DNA of 64,000 nt. It comes from Loktanella sp. SALINAS62. Lineage in GTDB: Bacteria > Pseudomonadota > Alphaproteobacteria > Rhodobacterales > Rhodobacteraceae. Positions 1 to 8,775 of this stretch are shown in pieces. The DNA is taken from the NCBI RefSeq assembly GCF_018263905.1, contig NZ_JAAFZU010000034.1, positions 142,931-206,930 on the forward strand, written 5' to 3'. Both the position numbers and the translations under genes were made by a program. The number at the start of each line of letters is the position of its first letter. The stretch's first letter is position 1. The notes under the pieces are model-generated. The model saw only the letters and a program-made list of their open reading frames with translations. It did not search any database and was not told where the DNA came from.

Positions 1-2
1 TC

Positions 3-1391
3 GACATGGTGCTGAACCACACTGCCAAGGAACACGATTGGGCCGTGCGTGCCCGCGCGGGCGACCCGTTCTATCAGGCGTTTTATCGCATGTTCGATGA
101 CGACACCCTGCCGCGCCAATATGAAAAGACATTGGTCGATGTTTTCCCCGATCAGGCGCCGGGCAGTTTCACCTGGTATGACGATATCGGCAAATGGGTC
201 TGGACCACGTTCAACGAATACCAATGGGATTTGAACTGGGAAAACCCAGAGGTGTTTCTGGCCGTGCTGGACAACATCCTGTTTCTGGCCAACCGCGGGG
301 TCGAGGTGTTCCGGCTGGATGCCGTCGCATTCATGTGGAAACGGATGGGCACGACCTGCCAGAACCTGCCAGAGGTGCACGATATCCTTCAGGCGCTGAC
401 GCAGGCCACGCGCGTCGCCGCCCCCGCCGTCGTTCACAAGGCCGAAGCGATCGTCGGGCCGCAGGATCTGGTGCCCTATCTGGGCACTGGGCGTCATGCG
501 GGGCGGGTCAGCCAACTGGCCTATCACAACAACCTGATGGTGCAGTTCTGGTCGACGCTGGCCAGTGGCGACAGCCGGTTGATGACCCATGTGCTGAAAA
601 CGCATTTCCCCGAAAGCTTCCGCCGGGCGTCCTTTGCGCCCTATATCCGCTGTCATGACGATATCGGCTGGGCCATCACGCCAGAAGATACCGCACATAT
701 CCCGCACATGGACGCCAAGGCGCATCGCAACTATCTGGCCGATTTCTATAACGGCACACATCCGGACAGTTTCGCGCAGGGGGCCGATTTTCAGGTCAAC
801 GCGGACACCGGCGACCGGCGCACCAATGGCACGTTTGCCAGCCTCGCCGGTCTGGAAAATGCGTCAACGCCGGACGCGGAAGACAAGGCAATTTCGCGGA
901 TCGCGCTGGGTCACGCGCTGATCGCATCCTATGGCGGCATCCCGTTGATCTATATGGGTGACGAAATCGGGATGACGAACGACCATAGCTATCTGGACGA
1001 TCCCGCGCGGGCCGATGATGGCCGCTGGATGCAGCGCCCGATGATGGACTGGGACGCCGCCGTCGCAACCCAAGGCCGCGCCGCACGCATCCGCGCCGAC
1101 CTGTCGCATATCCTGCGCGTGCGCAAAGCAACCCCGCAATTGGCAGGCATGATCCCGACCCGCGTGGTCGACACCGGGCATCGCGCATTATTTGCTTACC
1201 AACGGCTGGGCGACGACCGCGAAGTGACCTGCATCGTCAATTTCACCGACCGGTCGCAAACACTGCGCACCGCCGATGCGCTGCTGCGGGAAGTGCCGCA
1301 GACCGATCTGCTGACAGGGCAGCGCCTGATCACGTCAGAGGGTCGCATGACGCTGGCGCGGTATCAGTCCGTCTGGCTGCGGCCCGACTGA
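3..1391 (+). CDS. Amylosucrase-like GH13 enzyme, 5' end outside window
   Basis: The reading frame is open from the first bases, so the N-terminal part lies upstream of the window. Family knowledge: amylosucrases (GH13 subfamily 4) use sucrose to build an alpha-1,4-glucan and release fructose. Seen here, numbering from the first Met: the end of beta-strand region I (VLNHTAKEHDWA), the nucleophile Asp near residue 105 in VEVFRLDAVAF, the acid/base Glu near 147 in VHKAEAIVG, and the transition-state Asp in RCHDDIGWAI near 218, a segment typical of amylosucrases. A C-terminal all-beta region follows. Sucrose hydrolase is the main alternative. It ends 120 bases before rplY. Confidence 0.85.
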   Translation, partial: DMVLNHTAKEHDWAVRARAGDPFYQAFYRMFDDDTLPRQYEKTLVDVFPDQAPGSFTWYDDIGKWVWTTFNEYQWDLNWENPEVFLAVLDNILFLANRGVEVFRLDAVAFMWKRMGTTCQNLPEVHDILQALTQATRVAAPAVVHKAEAIVGPQDLVPYLGTGRHAGRVSQLAYHNNLMVQFWSTLASGDSRLMTHVLKTHFPESFRRASFAPYIRCHDDIGWAITPEDTAHIPHMDAKAHRNYLADFYNGTHPDSFAQGADFQVNADTGDRRTNGTFASLAGLENASTPDAEDKAISRIALGHALIASYGGIPLIYMGDEIGMTNDHSYLDDPARADDGRWMQRPMMDWDAAVATQGRAARIRADLSHILRVRKATPQLAGMIPTRVVDTGHRALFAYQRLGDDREVTCIVNFTDRSQTLRTADALLREVPQTDLLTGQRLITSEGRMTLARYQSVWLRPD

Positions 1392-1460
1392 TTTGGCCGA
1401 CACGGGGGCGGAATCCGGCTTTTCAAGCGGGGCATGACGTTTTATAGGGGCGGCTCACCC

Positions 1461-1489
1461 GGCGCCATGCACCCTTGGAGGATGGCGCC
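1461..1489 (+). promoter_or_regulatory. Hairpin in the rplY leader
   Basis: A perfect 8-bp stem (GGCGCCAT / ATGGCGCC) with a 13-base loop sits 11 bases before the rplY ribosome binding site (GGAG near 1501). It has no clear T-run, so it looks more like a leader structure than a terminator of the upstream gene. A regulatory role is inference. Confidence 0.4.
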
Positions 1490-1511
1490 CATTATTATTT
1501 GGAGATACCAC

Positions 1512-2171
1512 ATGGCTGACAAGATCCCTGATCTGCACGCCGAGGTCCGCGCGGGGACAGGCAAGGGGGCCGCCCGCCAAGCTCGTCGCGACGGAAAAGT
1601 ACCCGGAATCGTTTATGGTGGCGGCAACGACCCGCTGGCAATCAACATCGATTTCAACAAACTGCTGACGCGCCTGCGCAAGGGCCGGTTCATGTCGACG
1701 CTGTTCAACCTGAAGGTTGAAGGCCACGACGATGTTCGCGTGATCTGCCGCGGCATTCAGCGCCATGTGGTCAAGGACCTGCCGTCGCACATCGACCTGA
1801 TGCGCCTGAAGCGCACGTCGCGCGTCGACATCTTTATCCCGGTCGCTTTCGTCAACGAAGACACCTGCCCCGGCCTGAAAGCCGGCGGCGTGCTGACCGT
1901 GGTCCGGAATGAAGTCGAAATGAACGTGCTGGCGGGTGACATCCCCGATCAGCTGGTCGTCGATCTGGCATCGGTGAGCATCGGTGACACGATCAACATT
2001 TCCGACATCACACTGCCCGAAGGGGCGACGCCGGTCATCAGCGACCGTGATTTCGTCATCGCCAATGTCACCGCGCCACGCGCGCTGACCGCTGACGACG
2101 GTGATGATGATGACACCGTTGACGCCGACGAAGTGCCGACGACCGAAATGGGCGCACCTGACGGCGAATAA
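1512..2171 (+). CDS. rplY: 50S ribosomal protein L25, long Ctc/TL5 type
   Basis: This 219-residue protein binds 5S rRNA in the large ribosomal subunit. An N-terminal L25 domain (about 5-95, with [13 protein letters not shown]) is followed by the C-terminal TL5-type beta domain (about 100-195) found in long L25 proteins. The last 25 residues form an acidic tail rich in Asp. The ATG at 1512 was chosen because GGAGAT lies just upstream; an in-frame opening from 1434 adds residues unlike the family. A strong terminator follows, so the gene is probably monocistronic. Confidence 0.93.
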   Translation: MADKIPDLHAEVRAGTGKGAARQARRDGKVPGIVYGGGNDPLAINIDFNKLLTRLRKGRFMSTLFNLKVEGHDDVRVICRGIQRHVVKDLPSHIDLMRLKRTSRVDIFIPVAFVNEDTCPGLKAGGVLTVVRNEVEMNVLAGDIPDQLVVDLASVSIGDTINISDITLPEGATPVISDRDFVIANVTAPRALTADDGDDDDTVDADEVPTTEMGAPDGE

Positions 2172-2207
2172 TCACGCGGTTGATCCGGAAATTGGATCAA
2201 TCATTGG

Positions 2208-2234
2208 AAAAGGGACCCTTCGGGGTCCCTTTTT
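2208..2234 (+). terminator. Rho-independent terminator after rplY
   Basis: An 11-bp perfect stem (AAAAGGGACCC / GGGTCCCTTTT) is closed by a TTCG tetraloop and includes a T-run. It lies 37 bases after the rplY stop. Confidence 0.9.
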
Positions 2235-2285
2235 GCATTCTCGGGTGGGCTTTCACTTGGGTCGCGGGCGATTTAGGATAGGCGC

Positions 2286-2960
2286 ATGAAATTGATTGTC
2301 GGCCTTGGAAATCCCGGCGCGCAATATGCGGGCCACCGTCACAACATCGGCTTTATGGCGATGGACCGGATCGCGTCCGATCACGGCTTTGCGCCGTGGC
2401 GGTCGAAATTTCAGGGGCTGGTGTCCGAAGGCCGGTTGGGGTCCGACAAGGTCGTGCTGCTGAAACCCACGACGTTCATGAACAACTCCGGTCAGTCCGT
2501 GCAGGCGGCGGCTGCATTCCACAAGATCGACGTGGCCGATGTGATCGTTTTTCACGACGAACTGGATCTGGCCCCCGGCAAGGTGCGGCTGAAAACCGGC
2601 GGTGGCCATGCAGGACACAATGGCCTGCGGTCGATCCATGCGCACCTGTCGCCCGAATACGACCGTGTGCGGCTGGGGATCGGCCATCCGGGCCACAAAG
2701 ACCGCGTGGCGGGCTACGTGCTGCACGATTTCGCAAAGGCCGATCAGGACTGGCTGGATGATGTGCTGCGCGGCGTGTCCGACGGAATCGCGGAACTGGT
2801 GGCAGGCCACGGCGACAGGTTTCTGAACGCGATTGCACAGCGGGTCGCCCCGCCGCGATCATCGACCACCACACCCAAACCAAAACCCGAAGCCGCAGCA
2901 CCGGACCCTGCCCCTGACACACGGTCCGCGATGCAAAAGCTGATGGACCGCTTTACGTGA
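2286..2960 (+). CDS. pth: Peptidyl-tRNA hydrolase
   Basis: The 224-residue cytosolic enzyme hydrolyses peptidyl-tRNA released by stalled ribosomes. The N-terminus shows LIVGLGNPG (Asn9) and the catalytic His19 in GHRHNIGF. VVLLKPTTFMNNSG and FHDELDLAPGKVRLKTGGGHAGHNGLRS, with the catalytic Asp, follow. The core ends near residue 190; a Pro/Ala/Lys-rich linker of about 35 residues is a C-terminal extension. The next gene overlaps by 4 bases (GTGA), so the two are translationally coupled. rplY followed by pth is a common bacterial order. Confidence 0.95.
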   Translation: MKLIVGLGNPGAQYAGHRHNIGFMAMDRIASDHGFAPWRSKFQGLVSEGRLGSDKVVLLKPTTFMNNSGQSVQAAAAFHKIDVADVIVFHDELDLAPGKVRLKTGGGHAGHNGLRSIHAHLSPEYDRVRLGIGHPGHKDRVAGYVLHDFAKADQDWLDDVLRGVSDGIAELVAGHGDRFLNAIAQRVAPPRSSTTTPKPKPEAAAPDPAPDTRSAMQKLMDRFT

Positions 2961-4003
2961 CGACGGCGCGCATCCAGGATGCGTTCGCCGTGCAGGCCAC
3001 ACATTGCGCGGCATTGGGATCACCTTTTATGGAACGGCTGTGCGGGTTGTTTGCCACCCGCGATTGGCCGCACGGTGCCCTGCGGGACCGGATCGCGGAT
3101 TGGCCCGGCGATCCGTCAAACCGGGCGGACGCTGTGCCGTTGCGTCTGGCAGGCGCGCTGCATGCGCTGAAACTGTCGGGCGATACGGTCCTGACCGCCG
3201 CCTATCCGCCGCACACGGTCGATGATGACGCGCTGTGGCTGGCGGTCGGCACCAGCATGACCGAACACGCCACATTCATTAATCGGTTCATCGACAGCCC
3301 GCCGCAAACCAACGAAGTACGGCGCGCAGCCGCGATCATCGCCGCCGCCCATTGGTTGCGGGACGTGCATCCGCTGCCGTTCAGGCTGTCGGAACTGGGG
3401 GCCAGCGGCGGGCTGAACCTGATGTGGGACCGCTTTGCGCTGGCGCTGCCGGGTCTGACGCTGGGGCCGGACGATCCGGCGTTGACGCTGCGACCTGACT
3501 GGACTGGCCCGCTGCCGCCTGCGACCGCACCGCAGGTGGTGGACCGGGCGGGCGTCGATCTGCGGCCCGTCGACGCGCATGATCCGGCGGGCGCGCTGCG
3601 GCTGCAGGCCTATCTGTGGCCGGACCAGCCCGACCGTCTGGCGTTGACACGTGCCGCGATTCGGGTCGCCGGACCGCCACCTGCGCAGGCTGATGCAATT
3701 GACTGGCTGACACCGCGCCTGACGCATGTGCCGCGCCAGTTGCACCTGATTTACCACACCATCGCCTGGCAGTATTTTCCGCCCGATGTGCAGGCCCACG
3801 GTCACGCCCTGATCGCTGAAGCCGGGGCTGCCGCGACCCCAGATACCCCGCTGGCTTGGGTCGGGATGGAGGCGGACACCAACCAGAACGGTGCCGCGCT
3901 GACCGTGCGATTATGGCCAGGTGATCACGCGCTGGAATTGGGGCGCGTCGATTTTCACGGGCGCTGGCTGCGCTGGACGCCCCCCGCAGACATGCTAGGT
4001 TAG
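2957..4003 (+). CDS. DUF2332-family protein
   Basis: A 348-residue protein matching the DUF2332 family as I recall it: an N-terminal helical part with FMERLCGLFATRDW, a central ELGASGGLNLMWDRF segment, and a C-terminal VGMEADTNQNGAALTVRLWPGDHALELGRVDFHGRWLRW block. The ELGASGGLN piece resembles a nucleotide- or SAM-binding glycine turn, but no function is established. It starts with GTG overlapping the pth stop and is followed after 4 bases by the next gene. Confidence 0.75.
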   Translation: MTTARIQDAFAVQATHCAALGSPFMERLCGLFATRDWPHGALRDRIADWPGDPSNRADAVPLRLAGALHALKLSGDTVLTAAYPPHTVDDDALWLAVGTSMTEHATFINRFIDSPPQTNEVRRAAAIIAAAHWLRDVHPLPFRLSELGASGGLNLMWDRFALALPGLTLGPDDPALTLRPDWTGPLPPATAPQVVDRAGVDLRPVDAHDPAGALRLQAYLWPDQPDRLALTRAAIRVAGPPPAQADAIDWLTPRLTHVPRQLHLIYHTIAWQYFPPDVQAHGHALIAEAGAAATPDTPLAWVGMEADTNQNGAALTVRLWPGDHALELGRVDFHGRWLRWTPPADMLG

Positions 4004-4007
4004 GGTC

Positions 4008-4382
4008 ATGGAAAAAGAACCTTCTTACAATGTGCTGGGCGGGCCGCTGCAACCCTGTTCGACCGACCCGGTGACCGGCTTTTTTCGCAATGGCGCGTGC
4101 GATACCTGTGCGCAGGATCAGGGCAGCCACACCGTCTGCGCTGTCCTGACGGCAGAGTTTCTGGCCTTTTCGAAATACGTCGGCAACGACCTGTCCACGC
4201 CGCGTCCTGAATTCGGATTTCCGGGGCTACAGCCGGGCGACCATTGGTGCCTGTGCGCGGGCCGTTTCCTGCAAGCCCACGACGAAGGCTGCGCGCCACA
4301 GGTCGATCTGGATGCAACGCACCTGCGCGCCGCCGATATCGTTCCGGTGGATATTCTGCGCAAATACGCGATAGCACCCTGA
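4008..4382 (+). CDS. DUF2237-family small Cys-rich protein
   Basis: A 124-residue protein with the pattern of the DUF2237 family: NVLGGPLQPCSTDPVTGFFRNG at the start, CDTCAQDQGSHTVCAVLT, an EFLAFSKYVGNDLSTPRPEFGFPGL core, and GDHWCLCAGRF. Six cysteines suggest metal or redox chemistry, but this is inference. The stop codon shares one base with the next start (TGATG), so it belongs to the pth-led operon. Confidence 0.8.
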   Translation: MEKEPSYNVLGGPLQPCSTDPVTGFFRNGACDTCAQDQGSHTVCAVLTAEFLAFSKYVGNDLSTPRPEFGFPGLQPGDHWCLCAGRFLQAHDEGCAPQVDLDATHLRAADIVPVDILRKYAIAP

Positions 4383-4963
4383 TGCTGCGGCTGGCTGTAT
4401 TGCTTTGCCTGTTCGCCGGGACGGCGGCGCAGGCCCAGACCACATTGCGCCCCGCCGATCAGGTCCGGCTGGACGCCCTGACCACCAGCGCCGGCACGGC
4501 CTTGCTGGCGGCGCTGGCGCGCGGATCACGCGGCGACATCGACCTGCTGCAAGAGGTGATGGAAGGCACGCCCCTAGCGCCCATTGAAACGACGCTGTCC
4601 GGCGACTGGTCGTGCAGGACGATCAAACTGGGCGGCGCCACCGCGCTGACAGTTTATGCGCCGTTTGATTGCGTGATCACACCGTCGGATGACGGCGGAT
4701 TCGACATTGAAAAGACGACGGGGACGCAGCAGATGATCGGGCAGATCAGCCTGCGGCCCGAAGGCATGGTGCTGACGGCGACAGGTTACGTCGCCGATGC
4801 TGAACCGGTTTCATATGCCGAACTGCCCGACGATTACGTCACCGACGGCACGGTCTGGCCGATGGTCGGGGTTGTCGCACAAACAGCACCGGACCGCGCG
4901 CGCATCCTGATGCCGTTACCCGCGCTGGAATCCAGCTTTGACGTCCTGTCCCTGACGCGGTGA
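4382..4963 (+). CDS. Putative secreted protein of unknown function
   Basis: The 193-residue product begins with a clear signal peptide (MLRLAVLLCLFAGTAAQAQ, cleavage after AQA), so the mature protein should be periplasmic. The mature part contains two cysteines (WSCRTIKLGG and FDCVITP) that could form a disulfide. I do not recognise a family. The ATG overlaps the stop of the DUF2237 gene. Its last 48 bases overlap the end of the convergent LuxR-type gene. Confidence 0.7.
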   Translation: MLRLAVLLCLFAGTAAQAQTTLRPADQVRLDALTTSAGTALLAALARGSRGDIDLLQEVMEGTPLAPIETTLSGDWSCRTIKLGGATALTVYAPFDCVITPSDDGGFDIEKTTGTQQMIGQISLRPEGMVLTATGYVADAEPVSYAELPDDYVTDGTVWPMVGVVAQTAPDRARILMPLPALESSFDVLSLTR

Positions 4964-5470
4964 CTGTGACGGCGGCGCACGCCCGTCACCCACGGGACCG
5001 GACATCAATTCCTCGATAAACAGGCTTAGCAGTTGGGGGCGGCCCGACACGGCGGCCTTGCGGTAGATCGCATTTGTCTGCGCCTTGACCGTGCCTTCGC
5101 TGGTCTGGCGCAGGCGGGCGATGTCCGGCGTCGACAGCCCCTTGATCGCGAACAGGGCCACATCGCGTTCGGCGGGTGCCAGCCCCCAATCCGCAAAGCG
5201 ATCTTCGAGCAGGTCCATGAAGGCGCCGGATGCGACGCGCAACTGATCTTCGATCAGGCGATTACGGCGCACGGTGCGGACCAGCAGGATCGCGCCAAGG
5301 ATCACGCCCAGCAGCAGGCCAACAGCGGCCCCCAGTTCGATCAATTCGTGGATCATCCAGCTGAATGCGAACAGCCCGGTCACGGTCGATATGATGTTGA
5401 CGACAAAAAGCACGGCACTGACGGCCTGAAACAGCAGAACCAAAATCAGAATGCTGCGTGTGCTCACCAT
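4916..5470 (-). CDS. Membrane-anchored LuxR-type HTH regulator
   Basis: A 184-residue protein with two N-terminal hydrophobic segments (about 5-30 and 40-65) and then a cytoplasmic LuxR-type helix-turn-helix: LAPAERDVALFAIKGLSTPDIARLRQTSEGTVKAQTNAIYRKAAVSGRPQLL. The helix-turn-helix part (about 95-155) matches the GerE/LuxR pattern, including the SxxDIA and EGTVK recognition region. No receiver or autoinducer domain is present, so sensing would have to be in or through the membrane. It is the third gene of a minus-strand unit, 15 bases after the second PepSY-like gene. The C-terminal 20 residues are polar and probably unstructured. Confidence 0.8.
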   Translation of the reverse strand: MVSTRSILILVLLFQAVSAVLFVVNIISTVTGLFAFSWMIHELIELGAAVGLLLGVILGAILLVRTVRRNRLIEDQLRVASGAFMDLLEDRFADWGLAPAERDVALFAIKGLSTPDIARLRQTSEGTVKAQTNAIYRKAAVSGRPQLLSLFIEELMSGPVGDGRAPPSQSPRQGQDVKAGFQRG

Positions 5471-5485
5471 CGGATCGGCGCAGGG

Positions 5486-5953
5486 TCAGTCATCGTCATC
5501 GTCGTCGTCGTTGCCCCCGCGTCCCCTGCCCCGCCCACGGCCACGGCCACGGCCTTTGTCGTCGTCGTCATCATCCCTGTCGGCGCGGCGGCCACCGTTT
5601 GAGCTGCGATTGTCATCGTCGTCGTCGCCGGCTTTGCGGCCATCGTTGCGGGGCCGGTCATTATCATAGTTGCCACGCGACGGGTTGGCGACGCGTGGCA
5701 CGGTCGAACCGCTGGACCGTCGCGTCCAGCTATCGCGCAAGATTTCGCCCGTGGCGGGGTTAAAGATCATTTCCCTGTCAAGCGTTGGGGAGAGCGCCCG
5801 TAACTGGATACGGCCCAGCAGGGTGCGGCTGATCTGGATTTGTTCAAACCCCTGATTCTGAAGTTGCATGATAATCTGATCCTGCACCGATTGTGCCTGC
5901 GCGAACAGGGGCGCAGACCAAAGCATCAGAACTAAAAGCAGACGTTTGCACAC
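5486..5953 (-). CDS. Secreted PepSY-like protein with Asp/Arg/Gly-rich tail (copy 2)
   Basis: 155 residues: signal peptide (MCKRLLLVLMLWSAPLFAQAQ), a short domain of about 60 residues (SVQDQIIMQLQNQGFEQIQI ... MIFNPATGEILRDSW), then a low-complexity tail alternating Asp runs with Gly-Arg repeats and ending in seven Asp. The folded part matches the upstream copy: both have a DQxxxxLxxQGFxxI helix and a TGEIL strand, as in PepSY-type domains. The acidic tail could bind Ca2+ or basic surfaces; that is inference. The tail DNA is a near-repeat of Asp codons that also opens long spurious frames on the plus strand. Confidence 0.75.
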   Translation of the reverse strand: MCKRLLLVLMLWSAPLFAQAQSVQDQIIMQLQNQGFEQIQISRTLLGRIQLRALSPTLDREMIFNPATGEILRDSWTRRSSGSTVPRVANPSRGNYDNDRPRNDGRKAGDDDDDNRSSNGGRRADRDDDDDDKGRGRGRGRGRGRGGNDDDDDDD

Positions 5954-5975
5954 GGCGGGTTTCCAACATTAGAAT

Positions 5976-5997
5976 GCCCCCGCTTATGCGCGGGGGC
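5976..5997 (-). terminator. GC hairpin between the two PepSY-like genes
   Basis: An 8-bp stem (GCCCCCGC / GCGGGGGC) with a 6-base loop lies in the 83-base gap. There is no strong T-run on the minus strand, so it may only weaken read-through or protect the upstream mRNA. Confidence 0.4.
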
Positions 5998-6036
5998 GAG
6001 GAAGTCTAGCGAGTTCAACGCCCTTGAGAAGGACGT

Positions 6037-6606
6037 TCAGTCATCATCACCGTCATCATCATCACGGTCGTCATCACGGCCGCGGCGGTTGTCGTCGCGG
6101 TCGCGGCGGTTGTCACCGCCAGCCCGGCTGCGGACGTTCCCACGGCCCCGGTCGTCATTCCCGCTCACTTCAGCTGAGCGGTCACGTCCAGCCTGCCCGC
6201 GTCCACGCTGGTCATCGTCGCCATCGTCGTCGCCATCGTCATCGGAAAACCGGCGTCCGTTGCCACCAAGTCCGGGGTCATCGTCGTCGTTGTTGCGGGT
6301 GGCGACGAAATTGCGGCGTTCGTTGCTGATCTCGATCCCGGGTGCATATGTGCGGCCGTCGGTCAACGTGCTGACTTCTTCCTTCAGAATCTCACCCGTG
6401 CGCGCGTCATAGACGACTTCAAGTTCGCGGTCGCCGCGGATGGCTTCCACCTTGACCTGATCTGAGCCGTTCACGACCTCGATCCGGCTGTAGCCCTGTT
6501 CGCGCAGGGCCGATATGACCTGATCCGAAATAGACTGCGCAGTCGCGGCGGTGCCGACTGTCGCCACGCCACAGGCCAGCATCGCGGACATCATAAAGTG
6601 TTTCAT
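6037..6606 (-). CDS. Secreted PepSY-like protein with Asp/Arg-rich tail (copy 1)
   Basis: 189 residues: signal peptide (MKHFMMSAMLACGVATVGTAATAQ), a PepSY-like domain of about 70 residues (SISDQVISALREQGYSRIEV ... LEVVYDARTGEILKEEV), then a disordered tail of about 100 residues dominated by Asp, Arg, Gly and Asn. It is the first gene of a three-gene minus-strand unit with its paralog and a membrane LuxR-type regulator. GGGAGACCCC just before the ATG serves as the ribosome binding site. The function is unknown; cation binding or envelope sensing is inference. Confidence 0.75.
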   Translation of the reverse strand: MKHFMMSAMLACGVATVGTAATAQSISDQVISALREQGYSRIEVVNGSDQVKVEAIRGDRELEVVYDARTGEILKEEVSTLTDGRTYAPGIEISNERRNFVATRNNDDDDPGLGGNGRRFSDDDGDDDGDDDQRGRGQAGRDRSAEVSGNDDRGRGNVRSRAGGDNRRDRDDNRRGRDDDRDDDDGDDD

Positions 6607-6824
6607 GTGGGGTCTCCCTTGGTTTCATGCAGCACGCCGTTCCCGTTTGGCGACGTGGCTGATAAATACCAAACGGCAACAACCCGCATCACGCCATTCG
6701 CACAGGGTTTAGGCGGGGCACAATAAACCTGCGGCACAACGGCTTAAACTTTGGTTTAGGGCCCCGAAACGCAGAACGCCGCCCGTGATACGGACGGCGC
6801 GCTGTCGTATGGTCGGGGTCTGGG

Positions 6825-8057
6825 TCAGCCCGGCATTTTCATTTCAAACCCAAGGTGTTTGGCCACGGTAAAAATGTCCTTGTCGCCGCGGCCACACATA
6901 TTCATCACCAGCAAATGGTCGCGTGGCAGGTCCGGTGCGATTTTCATGACGTGTGCCAGCGCATGGGACGGTTCCAGCGCAGGGATGATCCCCTCTTTTG
7001 CGCAGCACAGCTGAAACGCTTCCAACGCTTCGACATCGGTGATCGACACGTATTGCGCGCGGCCAATGTCGTGCAGCCAGGCGTGTTCGGGACCGATGCC
7101 AGGATAATCAAGGCCCGCCGAAATGCTGAATCCTTCGAGGATCTGGCCGTCGTCGTCCTGCAACAGATACGTGCGGTTACCGTGCAGCACACCGGGGCGC
7201 CCGCCTGTCAATGATGCACAGTGTTCCATCTTGGCGTTCACGCCCTTACCGCCTGCTTCGACGCCGATGATGTTGACGTCTTTGTCGTCAAGGAACGGAT
7301 AGAACAGGCCCATCGCGTTCGACCCGCCGCCGATCGCGGCGATCAGCGTGTCGGGCAAACGGCCTTCGGCGGCCTGCATCTGTTCGCGTGTTTCCTTGCC
7401 GATGATCGCCTGAAAATCGCGGACCATCGCTGGATAAGGATGCGGTCCGGCGACCGTGCCGATGCAATAGAATGTGTCGCGCACATTGGTCACCCAGTCG
7501 CGCAGCGCGTCGTTCATGGCGTCCTTCAGCGTGCCGCGACCGGACGTGACGGGAATCACCTCTGCCCCAAGCAGACGCATGCGGAACACATTCGGTGCCT
7601 GGCGTTCGACGTCATGCGCGCCCATGTAGACCACGCATTGCAGGCCGAATTTCGCACAGACGGTTGCGGTGGCAACGCCGTGTTGACCGGCACCGGTTTC
7701 CGCGATGATGCGTGATTTTCCCATGCGGCGGGCCAGAATGATCTGACCCAGCACATTGTTGATCTTGTGGGCACCGGTATGGTTCAGTTCGTCCCGTTTG
7801 AGATAGATCTTGGCGCCACCAAAATGATCGGTCAGCCGTTCGGCAAAGTATAGCGGGCTGGGCCTGCCGACGTAGTGGGTCCACAGGTCATGCATTTCCG
7901 CCCAGAAACTGTCGTCGGTCTTGGCGTTTTCGTACTGCGCTTCCAGCTCAAGGATCAGCGGCATCAGGGTTTCGGATACGAAACGCCCGCCGAAATCACC
8001 AAAGCGGCCCTTTTCGTCGGGGCCGTTCATGAAGCTGTTGAAAAGATCGTCCGGCAT
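6825..8057 (-). CDS. trpB: Tryptophan synthase beta subunit
   Basis: The 410-residue PLP enzyme joins indole and serine in the last step of tryptophan synthesis. The PLP lysine is Lys98 in [12 protein letters not shown]; the phosphate-binding GGGSNAMG and the C-terminal SGRGDKD-like segment ([11 protein letters not shown]) are present. The ATG at 8057 was preferred to 8075 because AAGGA lies 7 bases upstream and the N-terminus ([20 protein letters not shown]) fits alphaproteobacterial TrpB. It follows trpF by 75 bases. trpA is not in the window. Confidence 0.95.
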   Translation of the reverse strand: MPDDLFNSFMNGPDEKGRFGDFGGRFVSETLMPLILELEAQYENAKTDDSFWAEMHDLWTHYVGRPSPLYFAERLTDHFGGAKIYLKRDELNHTGAHKINNVLGQIILARRMGKSRIIAETGAGQHGVATATVCAKFGLQCVVYMGAHDVERQAPNVFRMRLLGAEVIPVTSGRGTLKDAMNDALRDWVTNVRDTFYCIGTVAGPHPYPAMVRDFQAIIGKETREQMQAAEGRLPDTLIAAIGGGSNAMGLFYPFLDDKDVNIIGVEAGGKGVNAKMEHCASLTGGRPGVLHGNRTYLLQDDDGQILEGFSISAGLDYPGIGPEHAWLHDIGRAQYVSITDVEALEAFQLCCAKEGIIPALEPSHALAHVMKIAPDLPRDHLLVMNMCGRGDKDIFTVAKHLGFEMKMPG

Positions 8058-8132
8058 GGGCCCATCCTTGGTCAAAGTGCCTGTCAGCAGTATCCCTGTC
8101 GCGCCCTGCGTTCAAGCGGTCGCGGCGTCACG

Positions 8133-8774
8133 TCACAGGGCGCGGACCGCAGCGCAGAAATCACGGATCGCATCCGCGTCCTTGTCGCCCGGTGCGCGTT
8201 CCACACCTGACGACACATCCACCATCGGCGCACCCGTCCGGGCGATGGCATCCGCCACATTGGACGGCCGCAATCCGCCAGCCAGCATCCATGGCACAGT
8301 CCAACGGACGTCTTTGAGCAAATCCCAGTCAAACGCGTGGCCATTGCCGCCCGGCAGATCGCTGTCGTTGGGTGCCTTTGCATCGACAAGCACCTGTTCG
8401 CACACCGCCATATAGGCATCCAGTTGCGCCAGATCGTCGGCGTTTTCCACCCCGATGGCTTTCATCACGGGCAGTCCGCTGCGGTCGCGAATTTCGGTCA
8501 CCCGTTCTGGGCTTTCCGATCCGTGCAATTGCAGCATGTCCAGCGGCACCCGTGCCAGCAGTTCGTCAAGCGCCTGATCGTCCATATCGACCACCAGACC
8601 AACCTTTTGCACACCCAGCGGCACGACCAGCGACAATTGGGCCGCCTGATCCAGTTCCAGATGGCGCGGCGATTTGGAAAAGAAAACCATTCCGATATCA
8701 TCGGCGCCACATGCCACTGCGGCAGCGACGTCCTGTTCCGTGCGCAGGCCGCAAATCTTGATACGTGTGGACAC
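8133..8774 (-). CDS. trpF: Phosphoribosylanthranilate isomerase
   Basis: A 213-residue (beta/alpha)8 enzyme converting PRA to CdRP in tryptophan synthesis. It shows the N-terminal TRIKICGLRTEQD with the catalytic Cys, GADDIGMVFFSKSPR, the LQLHGSES core, and the C-terminal AGGLRPSNVADAI and VDVSSGVER phosphate site. I chose the GTG at 8774, one base after the lapA stop; an ATG further upstream (8798) would add eight residues inside lapA. It is coupled to lapA and followed by trpB. Confidence 0.9.
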   Translation of the reverse strand: MSTRIKICGLRTEQDVAAAVACGADDIGMVFFSKSPRHLELDQAAQLSLVVPLGVQKVGLVVDMDDQALDELLARVPLDMLQLHGSESPERVTEIRDRSGLPVMKAIGVENADDLAQLDAYMAVCEQVLVDAKAPNDSDLPGGNGHAFDWDLLKDVRWTVPWMLAGGLRPSNVADAIARTGAPMVDVSSGVERAPGDKDADAIRDFCAAVRAL

Positions 8775-8775
8775 G

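Noticed and set aside
5490..5650. Short tandem GAC/GAT-type repeats considered as a CRISPR or satellite array
   Set aside because: There are no spacers of constant length. The repeats are codon-level runs of Asp and Gly-Arg inside a coding frame.
5451..6412. Ser/His/Arg-repeat frames on the plus strand
   Set aside because: They are the complement of the Asp/Arg codon runs in the tails of the two secreted proteins. The minus-strand reading has signal peptides and a shared domain, which the plus strand lacks.
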